From Gemmata sp. (GTDB lineage Bacteria; Planctomycetota; Planctomycetia; Gemmatales; Gemmataceae), in NCBI GenBank assembly GCA_025055115.1, contig JANWYJ010000087.1:61564-125563 (forward strand): a DNA stretch of 64,000 nt, read 5' to 3'. The position numbers were made by a program, and so were the translations under genes. Shown one piece after another: positions 32,267-42,400 of this stretch; position 1 is the stretch's first letter, and every line of letters starts with the position of its first letter. Below the pieces are notes generated by a model. The model ran no database searches. It was not told the DNA's origin and saw only the letters and a program-made list of their open reading frames with translations.

Positions 32267-34597
32267 ATGGTCGCACGCTTCGCCGCAACCATTTTCGCTA
32301 CTGTGGCACTGCTCGCCACGGGGTGTTCGTACAATCCGGCGCGGTTTCCGTTTGTGTTGCCACCGGGGCGCATCGAACCAACGCATGCCAAACCGCGGGC
32401 CTGGGGCTACTTCCGCGATTTCGACCCCAAAGCCAAACGGCTCGAAGTGCGCCCCAGTGGATCAGCGACTGCACCCCTGGGAGCGCAGATTGTTCTGGTG
32501 GCAACGGTTTACGATAGCGATGGCCAACCCCGCCGCAATCGCCGCGTCGAGTGGATGATCGACGGTCCAGGCTATATTGTCGAAGCCGATGAATCGGGGC
32601 TATTCGCTGGGCGCGGTTACAAGGTCGATAACAAGTACGCCGTGACCTTCACTTCGTACATTCCCAAGAAAATCACCCGTGGCAATGATGATGAGAAGGA
32701 CGATGTTGCGATTGAGCCGGGGCAGACCTTCATCGTTCTCAGTTCTGCTCTTGCTGGCGAAACCGTTGTAACCGCTTATGCTCCTGAGGTCTTCAATTGG
32801 GATCAGGGCCGGGTGGTCACCAAAGTGGTTTGGGGCGATGGGCGTTTTTCCTTCCCCACGCCAGTCGCGGCCCGGGTCGGGGGCGAAACGACGCTCTCGA
32901 CGCGCATCAACACACTCACCGCCGATACCTCCGGCCCCTTCCGGGTGCGGTATCGCGTTCTCGATGGCCCGCCGACGCTTCTGGTCGCCCCCGGGGGCGA
33001 TACGAGCTTCACCGGCAACGGCCGCCGTGAAGCCGAAACCCTCACCGATGATAACGGCGAAGCGAGCGTCCGCTTGCTTCAACGTGATCCGCAGGTGGGC
33101 AAGACACGGGTAGCCGTGGAAGTGGTGAAGCCATCCGATAATGGTCTTGGGCCAGGTACAGTCGTTGGCCGGCATGAAACCGTGGTAGTCTGGGCACGGC
33201 CCGAGTTGAAGTTGAAGATCGAGGCTCCGCCGGTCGCCAACACGACCGGGGCGTTTCCTGCGACTATCTGGCTGGATAACGTGTCGGCCGTCGAGAGCCA
33301 AGAAGCCCGTGTGCGCGTAACACTTTCCGACGGGGCGACACTGGTCCGCAGCGAACCGCCCCCCACGCGGATGGACGAAAACGGCGGACTGATTTTCGAC
33401 CTTCCCCCCGTGGCCGGCAAGGCCAAGCAAGGCATTGTCCTGCAAGTGCGACCCGCGCGGATCGGTGAAGTGACCGTTACCGCGGAAGCCGTGACTGGCG
33501 ATGGATTGCAGGCCACAACCAGCGCCAGCACACGCATCGAAAACGGCAAACTGCAACTGGTGCTCGATGTGCCCCCCCTGGCACTGGCCGGCGAACGAGT
33601 TCCGGTGCGAATCGCTGTCACCAACACCGGTGCCGCACCAGTCGAAAACGTGATCGTCTGGGGGCAGTTCGACGATGGTCTAACCCACGCCGACAAACGC
33701 AGCCCCGTCGAGATTCCCGGCGGCACAATCAAACCCGGTGAAACCAAAACCTTCGATCTTCCTCTCACCGCACGCACCACCGGCCGCTCCACGATCCGCG
33801 CCACAGCGACGGGCGACGGCCGGCTGACCGCCACCGCCGAAGCAGTGGCCGTGGAAATTCGCCGTGCCGAACTGACCGCCACCATCACAGGACCCCAACT
33901 CGCTTATCTTCACCAACAGATGGCATGGTCGCTGGTGGTTGCCAATCGCGGCGATGCCACCCTGAAGAATGGGGTTGTTCGAGCCACGTTGCCACCGGAG
34001 CTGCGCCTGAAAACCGCCAGCGGTGCCGCGGTCGGTCCCGGGTCGATCGAGTGGAAAGTCAGTTCGCTGGCCCCTAACGAGCAAAAAACCTTCACCCTGA
34101 CGGCTGAGGCCGTTCAACTAACACCGCAAGCCAGTATCGCGGTGGTGGCCCTCGCAGACGCCGCCGGCCACGACACGACCATTGGCACACCCGTGGAAAC
34201 CAAGGCCGAAGCCACCTTGGCCGTGATCGGCACCCCGGCGCTGTCACTGGAATTGGCCAGTTCCACCGGGATTACCGAGGTGGGTAAACCGGTGAAATAC
34301 CAAATTCGCCTAAAGAATCAGGGCACGGTTTCCGCACGCCGCATTGACGTGACCGCAACCGCATCACCGGAACTGAAACCCACGCGCGCCACCGGCAGCG
34401 GTGATGGTCGCTGCGACACGACCGGGCGAGTGGTCTTTCCAACCGTCGAGGAACTGGCCCCTGGCGCCACCCTCACATGGACGATTGAGGCTGACACCAT
34501 CCAGATCGGCTTGGGCCGGTTCCAGGTCGAAGTCCACGCAGCCCATTTGAAATCGCCACTGAAGGAAGAACAGGCTACGCGCGTCACCCCGCGCTGA
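32267..34597 (+). CDS. Large lipoprotein with Ig-like and DUF11-type repeats
   Basis: A 776-residue exported lipoprotein. The lipobox LLATGC places the acylated Cys at about residue 20. An N-terminal part (LGAQIVLVATVYDSDGQPRRNRRVEW) resembles bacterial Ig-like/invasin-type domains. It is followed by repeated beta-sandwich modules with DUF11-like wording: RIAVTNTGAAPVENVIV, LVVANRGDATLKNGVV and YQIRLKNQGTVSARRIDV, each followed by a GxGDGR-like turn. Such proteins are common in planctomycete cell envelopes and are thought to be structural or adhesive. Start ATG 32267 has GGAGG 10 nt upstream; the longer frame runs back into the repeat-filled spacer. The 504-nt spacer before it carries three separate duplications and nothing else I can assign. 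Confidence 0.87.
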   Translation: MVARFAATIFATVALLATGCSYNPARFPFVLPPGRIEPTHAKPRAWGYFRDFDPKAKRLEVRPSGSATAPLGAQIVLVATVYDSDGQPRRNRRVEWMIDGPGYIVEADESGLFAGRGYKVDNKYAVTFTSYIPKKITRGNDDEKDDVAIEPGQTFIVLSSALAGETVVTAYAPEVFNWDQGRVVTKVVWGDGRFSFPTPVAARVGGETTLSTRINTLTADTSGPFRVRYRVLDGPPTLLVAPGGDTSFTGNGRREAETLTDDNGEASVRLLQRDPQVGKTRVAVEVVKPSDNGLGPGTVVGRHETVVVWARPELKLKIEAPPVANTTGAFPATIWLDNVSAVESQEARVRVTLSDGATLVRSEPPPTRMDENGGLIFDLPPVAGKAKQGIVLQVRPARIGEVTVTAEAVTGDGLQATTSASTRIENGKLQLVLDVPPLALAGERVPVRIAVTNTGAAPVENVIVWGQFDDGLTHADKRSPVEIPGGTIKPGETKTFDLPLTARTTGRSTIRATATGDGRLTATAEAVAVEIRRAELTATITGPQLAYLHQQMAWSLVVANRGDATLKNGVVRATLPPELRLKTASGAAVGPGSIEWKVSSLAPNEQKTFTLTAEAVQLTPQASIAVVALADAAGHDTTIGTPVETKAEATLAVIGTPALSLELASSTGITEVGKPVKYQIRLKNQGTVSARRIDVTATASPELKPTRATGSGDGRCDTTGRVVFPTVEELAPGATLTWTIEADTIQIGLGRFQVEVHAAHLKSPLKEEQATRVTPR

Positions 34598-34676
34598 TCG
34601 CCAACCGCCCTCTCGCCGATGGGCCCAGAAACGAACTTTTCTGAGCCAAAGCGCAACGCCGGGCCTCATTCCCCCC

Positions 34677-34792
34677 CAGAAAACAACCACGGGTCGGCGG
34701 CCATCCGAGCGTTGCCGCAACGGCCGGGCCGGAATGACCGCGCGGCCTGCCAGCAGACAACCACGGGTCGGCGGCCATCCGAGCGTTGCCGC
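34677..34792. repeat. 42-bp direct repeat pair, 74-bp period
   Basis: Copies at 34677-34718 and 34751-34792 match at 40 of 42 positions and share CCACGGGTCGGCGGCCATCC. Confidence 0.95.
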
Positions 34793-34919
34793 GGCGATCA
34801 ATGCGCATCGGCTCGGGGCCATTGAGGCGAAGAAAACGGCCTGTGCGGAATGGCCGTTCCCTCAACGAGCCAGCCGGGATATGAACGAAACGACCACCCA
34901 ACCGTGCGGTCATTCAAAG

Positions 34920-34951
34920 TCTCTGAGCCGTCAGTTCTCTGAGCCGTCCGT
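34920..34951. repeat. 16-bp tandem duplication
   Basis: TCTCTGAGCCGTCAGT (34920-34935) abuts TCTCTGAGCCGTCCGT (34936-34951), with one mismatch. Confidence 0.9.
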
Positions 34952-35000
34952 TCCCCAAGCGAACGGGCAACCGTATCGCGACCATGACCGCGGCGATACC

Positions 35001-35020
35001 GTGTCGAGTTGTGTCGAGTT
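35001..35020. repeat. 10-bp tandem duplication
   Basis: GTGTCGAGTT repeated twice, perfectly, in the long spacer before the DUF1559 gene. Confidence 0.85.
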
Positions 35021-35176
35021 GTGATGGCGTGCCCATTGTCGGGGGAAAATGGTGAAAATGGGATGAGTATTCTTATGTTCAATATCGGCCAGCACTTCGG
35101 CGCGACATTCTGACAAGCGCCGACGTTCCATAAGGAACATGGCCCGCCCAATAGGCATCCGCACCCCCGACCGAAC

Positions 35177-35355
35177 ACCGCCCACGGCGGAGGCGACCGC
35201 TGCTGCAAGCGACAGTGGTGGCCGTGGGTCGATGCCCCGTGGCTCACATCACGGCCCTCGTGGGAGACGGCCGCTGCTGCAGGCTTTTCCCCCTCGTCGA
35301 GGGAGCGGTGAGGAGTCCCGATGACGGCCCACGGGAGGGGCGGCCGCTGTTGCAG
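35177..35355. repeat. Three degenerate 32-bp direct repeats, periods 74 and 73
   Basis: Copies at 35177-35208, 35251-35282 and 35324-35355 each end in CCGCTG(C/T)TGCA. The first two match at 25 of 32 positions. Together with the three preceding repeat loci this fills the 871-nt spacer 34598-35468, in which I find no credible gene. The periods are not multiples of three, which argues against the long minus-strand frame crossing it. Confidence 0.85.
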
Positions 35356-35468
35356 GGGTCCAACCTTGGCGCAAGGGAGTTCTGGTGAACGAGGAATTCC
35401 AACGACGCTTGCCAGCCGGCCACCCTCCGACGACAGACAGATCGTGGTCCCTTTCCTGGCGCGGGCTA

Positions 35469-36323
35469 TTAATTCTCCCAATTGACAATTTCGCCGCCAT
35501 TGATGGTGATCGCCGCGGCGAGGGTTTGCTCCGCGATCGATTTTTTCACAAATTGGGGTCGTCCGTCGCTGAAAATGACGATCGCTCCTGTGGGGAACAC
35601 CCCGCCCCCAATCTTCGGGACATTGTTGGGGGCGAACACCAGTTCATCTGGCTTTGTCCAAATCACTGGAGTTGCGGCTTCGGCGACCAGAATCGTATTG
35701 GCTAAGCCGTCACTGATTTGCGCCATCGATACACCCGGCAGTAGCTGGCCCGCTTCGCCTTTGCGGCTCAACGGCGGTAACCAGGTATTGGGGCCGGTGA
35801 AGCCGCGGAAGAACGTGTAGCCGAAGGTGTCCTGGTTGCCGGGACGGAAGACTTTGGGCATTTTGTCGATGAGTTTGCGATTGTGTTCACTGTTCCACGG
35901 TTCATTGAGTTTGAATTGCCGAAAGAGGTTCTCTTGCTCCAGGAACGGCAGGAGGGCGACACGCCAGCTCAGCCCCAGCTGTCCGGATGAATCGGCGTAG
36001 CCGGCGGGGAAAAATCCGTACGCGGCATGGAAATCTTGTAGCGCCTGGCCGATCTGTTGGGCGTTTTCTTGGGCGAGGCGTTGCATCACCCCGGCGGTTG
36101 CCGCACTGAAAATGGGGGTGGATGGTGGGGCTGCGAATCCAGCTTCGCCGGGCGTCGGATTGGGATAGGGATTCGGATGGGGTTCCGGTGGGGTGTTTGC
36201 AGGGTTATTCGACGAATCAGTGGCAGGCGATTTCGGCTTTTTCTTGCAAGCGGGCAGGGCGAGAAAACCGAGTGAAACGATCAGTGCCGCCACGGTGACG
36301 ATCCGCAGATGCACGCAACACAT
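35469..36323 (-). CDS. DUF1559-family lipoprotein
   Basis: A 284-residue protein with a lipoprotein signal (LALPAC, Cys at about residue 25), a Pro/Asn-rich tether, and a DUF1559 domain. Marks are the N-terminal helical AQENAQQIGQALQDFHAAYG, GLSWRVALLPFLEQENLFRQF (as GLSWRVALLPF and LEQENLFRQF) and the C-terminal ISDGLANTILVAEAA and VIFSDGRPQFV. The family is greatly expanded in planctomycetes, usually with a pilin-like N-terminus; here that helix is replaced by a lipobox, so the protein is membrane-anchored. Function of the family is unknown. ATG 36323 has GAGGAG about 10 nt upstream and starts the signal peptide; the 16-codon longer frame does not. Confidence 0.9.
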   Translation of the reverse strand: MCCVHLRIVTVAALIVSLGFLALPACKKKPKSPATDSSNNPANTPPEPHPNPYPNPTPGEAGFAAPPSTPIFSAATAGVMQRLAQENAQQIGQALQDFHAAYGFFPAGYADSSGQLGLSWRVALLPFLEQENLFRQFKLNEPWNSEHNRKLIDKMPKVFRPGNQDTFGYTFFRGFTGPNTWLPPLSRKGEAGQLLPGVSMAQISDGLANTILVAEAATPVIWTKPDELVFAPNNVPKIGGGVFPTGAIVIFSDGRPQFVKKSIAEQTLAAAITINGGEIVNWEN

Positions 36324-36713
36324 ACCGGAACACTCCTCACCAAAAATAGGCTTTCCCAACAACCTACACACAGCATCCCCTCAAGGACAGTCAACCTCCG
36401 CCCAAGTAGCAGAATCTGCCACCGCAGTGCTGGCCGGTTCCAGACCGCGAAGCATGGCGCAGGTTGCCGGACTGGGGGGGATAGGCCCGTTGGATGGTCG
36501 GTTTCGGGGCCTTGCGCCGCGACACACTAGCAGACGTCCGCAGCGCGCTCTATTGTGAAGGGCAGAGGTTGGATAAGCACGAAAGAACCTTCACGCAACG
36601 TTCCCAACGGGCAGCCCGACCTTCCGGAGCCTGCGACGCTGGGGTGAACGTTTCCCGTCCCGCGCCTGACCTTCCAGCGACCCGCCGGGACACCACCACT
36701 TCCAACTGCGCGG
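36324..36713. other. 390-nt divergent spacer between the DUF1559 and TPR genes
   Basis: No supported gene is present. A weak, diverged duplication may be present (GACCTTCC at about 36619 and 36668; AACGTT at 36597 and 36647; period about 50). No promoter elements stand out. Confidence 0.45.
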
Positions 36714-39368
36714 ATGACGCTCATGACGCCGTGGCATCGTAACGAATACATCCTCAAGGGACTGTTCCTCGGGCTGTGGACCTTCTTCGCATTGCAAGTG
36801 CCCGCCGACCCCGCGGAGGCACGTATCGACATTGTGTGGGTCCTAGGTTGGGTGGGTTGGGGGTTGTTGGCCAGCCTCATCGCGGGAACCATCCGCCTCA
36901 TCGTACGCGGCGCGCAGCCCTGGCACAATTGGAAGTCGTTTCCCCTGTTGGTGCTCCTGGAAAACCCCCGGTTCATCTACGCGGGCATTCTCTTGGGGCT
37001 GATGTGCGGGGTTTTCTCAGGCCGGGAATTCGGTGAACCCTTCGTGAAGGCCATCGCTGGGCTGTGGACCGATCCCGACGCGGTCTGGCGGGTGGTGAAA
37101 CACGAACCACCCGTTGGCGATTGGCTCACCTACTGTGCCATCGGCGGAGCAATTCTCGGCTTCGGCCTTTACCGGATGCGCCAGATGGAAGATAACACCT
37201 GGCGTTTCTTTATCGGCCTGGTGATTGCGGCGGTCATGGTGTATCTGGCTTCCGAATACATCATGGATATTACCGTCCCGGACAAAGCCGACCCCCAGAA
37301 GCGTGTGCCGCTGTTCGATTCCGCCGACGCACGCTTCCATCTGGGTATCTATCTGTTGTTGGGGTTGCCGTTCTTTTACATTCTCACCTTCAGTGGCGAA
37401 GCGGAAGAATCGGAAGTGGAAATCATGGTGCTGTGCGGCATGCTTGGCATCGCCTTGCATCTGATTGGCTTTGCCCGCATGCTCGGCGGCACAGCGCCGT
37501 TTCTCATCCCGATGGCGATTTACTTTGTCTACGCGACGCGGCTGCTGCCGGGTTTGCGGGTCTTCAAGCATGTGTTACGGGGCTTCAGCTACATGCAAGC
37601 GGGGGCCTTGGCCTTGGCCATCCGCTTTTTCCGACGGGCACTTGAACTGAACCCCGCGAGCGAGCTGGCCAACGAAGGCATGCTGCGGCTCCACCGCAAC
37701 CTGACACTCTCGACCCTCGAAAACGATCCCGAACTGGTTGAAGCGCTGGATTTCCGCCTCTGCCTGGACCGGGCGGCCGCTTTGCTCATGACGCCCCCCA
37801 GCCCGGCCGCCCGCGACGAAGCCGAAAAATTCCTCAATTTGGTCGAGAAGAAAAAACCGGCACTGCTCGCCCGGGTCGATTACCTCCGGGCCGTAGCCCT
37901 TGTTCACGCCAAAGACTACGCCGCCGCCGCTGAAGTCCTCAGCCGCGTACTCAACCCGGAAACGCCGGGATACCATCCCGCGGTTCGCCAACAGGTCCTG
38001 TTCGAGGCCTGGTCGTTGGCCCTCGATGGCCCGTCCCCCTTGACCGAACGGCTCGGTTGGCCGGAATTGAACAAACCCGGACGGCGCATGGAACTCATCG
38101 GCGCCGTCGAACGGCAACTGAAGGCCCAGCCGAACCATGCGAAGGCCAAAGAATACCAGACCATGCTCTATAGCCAGCTGACAGAAAGCGAATTCGTCGC
38201 GGCTGCGGTGCTGGGGCTGCCTACCGACTTCAACTACGATTATGTCGAACAACTCGGCTATCAGTTGGTCGACGACAACGACCCTGATCGCCGGGAGCGG
38301 GGCATGGCATATCTGCGGATCGCCGGTCGGGGCTTACCGGCGCGCGGGCCGAGCATCTTCAAGAAACTGGCCGACGTGGCCGAGAAACTCGGCCACCGCG
38401 ACGAGATGCGCAGCTACACCGAACAGATCAAGACCGTTGCGGAAGCGGTGGGGCCGGCGAATCTGGCCAAAGAACAGCGGGACATTTATCTGAAGGCCCT
38501 GCAAAAACTCGCCGCCTTCGCCGAAGAAGAGGGGGACGCCATCAAAGCCGAGGCCGACGCGGCCGATGCCCGCGGCGACTCGGCCACGCGCCAGGCCAAA
38601 GATGCCGAAGCCAAACCCTACTACGAAGCCGCCATCCGTGAATGGCGGGCCTACCGCGACGGTGGCGGTGGCCAACTGCGCGAAATGTACCGCAAAGTCG
38701 CCGAACTCTACGCCAAAATGCGCGACCCCCTCAATGCCCTGGTCAACTGCACGGCCGGGCTACAATACGACAGCACCGATGCCGACCTCCTCCGCAAACG
38801 CGACAGCTACTACTATTCCGTGCCCATCGAGCGGCTGGCCGAAGCCAAAGACCGTGTCAAAGGGTGGTTCGATGTCAGCTATTGCATCAAAAAGGCCATG
38901 AGTGTGTTGAACCTCAAAGAGGCCGACGCGGATCTGCTCGATTGGGCCACTCATCTGACTCGCCTAGCCAAAGTGATGGAACCCACCAGTAATCGCGTGC
39001 GCTTCGCCGAGGCACGCTGCTTGTTGCGTCGCGGTGAGCGCGCGACGGGTATTCAACTGCTGGAAGACATTCGCGAAAGTGAGAAAGGCTCGGGTGACGA
39101 GGAGGAAGCCTGGTACAACGCCAACAAACTGTTGGGGCAATTGTATCTGGAAGAACTCGGTCGGCCCGATCTGGCCCTGCGCGCGTTTGTGGATTTCAAA
39201 AACTACCACAAAAGCGGGGCCGATACCCTTTTCCAAATCGCCCGCTGCTATGAAGCCCTGGGCGATCTTCCCCAAGCCATCAAGTTTTACAATGCCGTCA
39301 CGGCCTACACGGAGCATCCGCGCTATTGGGAGGCCAAGGACGCGCTACGCCGCTTGGGTAAAGGATGA
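36714..39368 (+). CDS. Membrane protein with long TPR-like cytoplasmic or periplasmic domain
   Basis: An 884-residue protein. Residues 10-320 contain about seven hydrophobic segments (LFLGLWTFFALQV, GWGLLASLIAGTI, AGILLGLMCGVF and so on). The rest is alpha-helical with tetratricopeptide-like units. These are seen at GALALAIRFFRRALELNP, KDYAAAAEVLSRVLNP, RKVAELYAKMRDPLNALVNC and FQIARCYEALGDLPQAIKFY. An Ala/Glu/Asp-rich coiled region is found around 610-650. TPR domains scaffold protein complexes; the partner is unknown. The start is uncertain between ATG 36714 and ATG 36723, neither with a clear ribosome-binding site. It converges on the 1145-residue membrane protein gene, separated by 120 nt with no visible terminator. 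Confidence 0.82.
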   Translation: MTLMTPWHRNEYILKGLFLGLWTFFALQVPADPAEARIDIVWVLGWVGWGLLASLIAGTIRLIVRGAQPWHNWKSFPLLVLLENPRFIYAGILLGLMCGVFSGREFGEPFVKAIAGLWTDPDAVWRVVKHEPPVGDWLTYCAIGGAILGFGLYRMRQMEDNTWRFFIGLVIAAVMVYLASEYIMDITVPDKADPQKRVPLFDSADARFHLGIYLLLGLPFFYILTFSGEAEESEVEIMVLCGMLGIALHLIGFARMLGGTAPFLIPMAIYFVYATRLLPGLRVFKHVLRGFSYMQAGALALAIRFFRRALELNPASELANEGMLRLHRNLTLSTLENDPELVEALDFRLCLDRAAALLMTPPSPAARDEAEKFLNLVEKKKPALLARVDYLRAVALVHAKDYAAAAEVLSRVLNPETPGYHPAVRQQVLFEAWSLALDGPSPLTERLGWPELNKPGRRMELIGAVERQLKAQPNHAKAKEYQTMLYSQLTESEFVAAAVLGLPTDFNYDYVEQLGYQLVDDNDPDRRERGMAYLRIAGRGLPARGPSIFKKLADVAEKLGHRDEMRSYTEQIKTVAEAVGPANLAKEQRDIYLKALQKLAAFAEEEGDAIKAEADAADARGDSATRQAKDAEAKPYYEAAIREWRAYRDGGGGQLREMYRKVAELYAKMRDPLNALVNCTAGLQYDSTDADLLRKRDSYYYSVPIERLAEAKDRVKGWFDVSYCIKKAMSVLNLKEADADLLDWATHLTRLAKVMEPTSNRVRFAEARCLLRRGERATGIQLLEDIRESEKGSGDEEEAWYNANKLLGQLYLEELGRPDLALRAFVDFKNYHKSGADTLFQIARCYEALGDLPQAIKFYNAVTAYTEHPRYWEAKDALRRLGKG

Positions 39369-39488
39369 CCTGTATTCGGCTCGAGGGGCATTCGGTTGTG
39401 GTATCCTCAGGAAATCCGCTCTGCCGTCTGTGAGCATTTCTCGGGGCTAGCATGAGCCAACCTGAGACAGACACCGGAACCGCAACGC

Positions 39489-42400
39489 TCAGCAAGCCGC
39501 GGTCAGGTTGACGAGCAGATGGGGGGGCGTTCGTTCGCTGCGCTGCGGCATCAGCGGCAGTTCGTAGCCGAAGGGGCCTAACTGGGCCGGTTTGTCTCCG
39601 GGTTCGGGGGGCCGCCAGACTTCCGTCCATTGCGTCCAAGTGATCTCGATGCGGCCGAAGATCAAACGCTCGGCATCGAGGATGGGACCGAGGGTGGGCT
39701 GGCGCCAGCCACGTTTCCGCGGGCGCAATTCGGTGGCGGGGTCGGCGAGGTCGTAGAGCAAAGGTTCGGTATCGCGGCTGGCGTACCACACCAGCAGGCC
39801 ATCCGGGCACCAATCGAAGTGAACGGCCTCTTTCGGCAATACCGCCCGCAGTTGCTCGTGCACCAGATCGACCCCGGCCCGCTTGTAGAGATAGGCCAAG
39901 GCATTGGTGAAAATGCGTGCTTGATCGGCCGTCACGGTGCGCAAAAATCCCGCTTCGGCCCAACCGGCTAAAAGCCAGCCATGGCGCACCTCCCATTCCA
40001 ACCATGCCGCGGGAGCGTTCTCGGCCTGAAGCTCCAGCCGGATGCGATGTGTGCCCAAGACCACGCGGCCGGCGGTCAGTTTCGGTCCACCCCATTGCGA
40101 CTCCGGATCATTCAGCACATCCAAAAAGTCGCGCATGACGAAGCGGCGCACAGCGGCTTCCACAGCACGCAGGGCCGCATGGTAGGTCCGAGCATCGCGC
40201 CACAAATTCGTCAGGGCCGCTTCCCGTTCCGCGGCACGCAGCCTGGCATACAGACGGGGCACCGTGCCGGAGTGAAAACCCCAATGCAATAACCCGCGAA
40301 TCGACTCGCCATGATCGCCCACGGCGACCGGACGCAACGACTCCGGTCGATTCGCCCGGTACAAACGCCAATTCTCGCGCATCTCCCAGAACAAAAAGGT
40401 GAAGGCATCCGGCAATAACCACAGTGTTCCCATGACCAATAGCCAAGCTCCCGGCTTGGTCAAATACGGCGTCAGTTGACCAACCAACGGTGAGGAGTAC
40501 CCCAAAACGGATTCGCTATCGGGCTGGAGTAAGGCGGGGGATAACAGCATGAGTGGATAGACGAATTTGGCAAACAGAATCGACAACGGCAGCTTCAACG
40601 GGTTAATCATCGGTTCGATGAGAACGACCGTGTAGAAGCGGATGAAAAAGGCAAAAGGCATCCACAGAAGCCCCGCCAGTGTGCGTACCACAATCGCGAA
40701 GGGGCCGCCTTCACCGCGCAGGCGCAGTCCGTCTTCAATGCGGGCTAAAGTCCATTCCAGCGCCCCCACCAGTTCGCGGAACAGATCGTTGAGCCATCGC
40801 AACAGGGCGGGGATGGAGCGAATCAATTCCAGTAGATTGCGGGCGGTTTCAAACAGCAACGCTTCGAGTCGTGAGCCGAGGCGTGTGTTGACCAAAAACG
40901 CGGCCAGCACATAAGTGCCCACGCGCGCGGGCCAGCCACCTTCCCAAATTCCCACCGGAAGTAACCACACGATCGCCGCGACACTCAGCGGTCGAATACC
41001 GTAGTTGAGCAACACTTGGAAGGGGATGGTGGTCAGTAGGAGTCGCACCCAAGGCATGGCCCAGATTCGGGCTGGTAGTTCCCCCAAAAGCCAGCGGGCC
41101 AGACGATAGGTTGTGCGGCTGAGGGTCAGGAGTGCCGCTTGGAGCTGCGGTGATCGGATAACCCCCAGAGTGGCCACACCCAGCACCAGCCAGGCGGCAT
41201 GGAACCACCACTGGGCATTCCAACCCGCAAAAAAGGAGGGGAGATCTGCGCCATCGCGTCGGGCCTGTGTCGCCAGGTGTTCGTGATACAAAAGCCAGAT
41301 AAACTGCGCCAACAGAAAGGCTGCGCCAAACGGCAAAGCGACATGGCGTGTCAGCCAGCGCCCGGTTTCGGTGCCAAAACCCAGCGCTGTGACCCGCTCC
41401 AAGCCGCGTGTGTATGATTCGGCTTGGCGATAAACGCCATCGAGTTGGGTCGCCAAGCGCCGGTCCAGCTGCAACAGGGGATCACCGCGCACAGGTTCGC
41501 TCGGGCTGCTAACATCGGGCAGTTTCACCTGCCCGCGGGCGATGGCATCGCGGACATCGCCAAACGACAAGAACCCCGCCGACGAGATGCGGTCGAGCAA
41601 TTCCTCGATGGTTTTTTTCAGGGCTTTTTTTTCCGGTAACGAGCTGGCCCGCAAGCCGGCATCGCGCAATGCCACTTCCAGGAGGGGGCGGAATTTGCTG
41701 CGGAGTTGCTGTTCGGCCTGGGTTAAGGCATTTTGCAGAAGTTCGCCCAAGGCGGTCCGATCGTTATCGGTCAGTCGGGCCGCCGCCAATCGCCGGGCGG
41801 CACTGCGCAGATGCGCAGGCACGCGCACATAGCGTTGCCCGAACAACTCGCGCTGAATCGGCCGATGGCCGGCTGAGGCGATCCATTCAACCACATCCAA
41901 CGTGTAGATTTTCTCTTCATGGTCCAAACACGCCCGTTGAATGTCGTACAGCAGTGCCGCCTCCACCGGGCGGGTGCCTTGATCGGCCTTGTCGAGCAGG
42001 TTGGGCAGGATGTTCTTCCAGCGGCTGACCTGTTCGGCGGGCAGTTCGAGGGCGGCGGCCAGCCGATCGACCAAGCGGGCGATTTCCTCGCGGGCTAACC
42101 GGCGCGCAGGTTCGGTTTCCTCTCCCGGGGCCACCCGCGCGGCCCGGGTGTAGAGAATCGCTGCGCCAACAGTATCACCAGCTTTGGCCGCACGTTCGGC
42201 CGCTTTCTTGAGGCGGTTGAAGTAGTCGTAAGATTCGTCGGATTGATCGTCGGTGTGGGGATTCGGTGGCTTTGCGCCGGCGAGGCGCGTTTTCTCAAAA
42301 AACGTCGCACTCTCGATGTCCTGTTGCACAACTTGTTGAACGATGCTGTCCCCCGGAAGACTGGGAAAGCAAATCTTGATCAAGGATTGGTGGAAGTGCT

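Noticed and set aside
34798..35481. Minus-strand 227-codon reading frame as a gene
   Set aside because: It runs through four repeat loci, lacks a ribosome-binding site and any family similarity, and contains repeats with periods not divisible by three.
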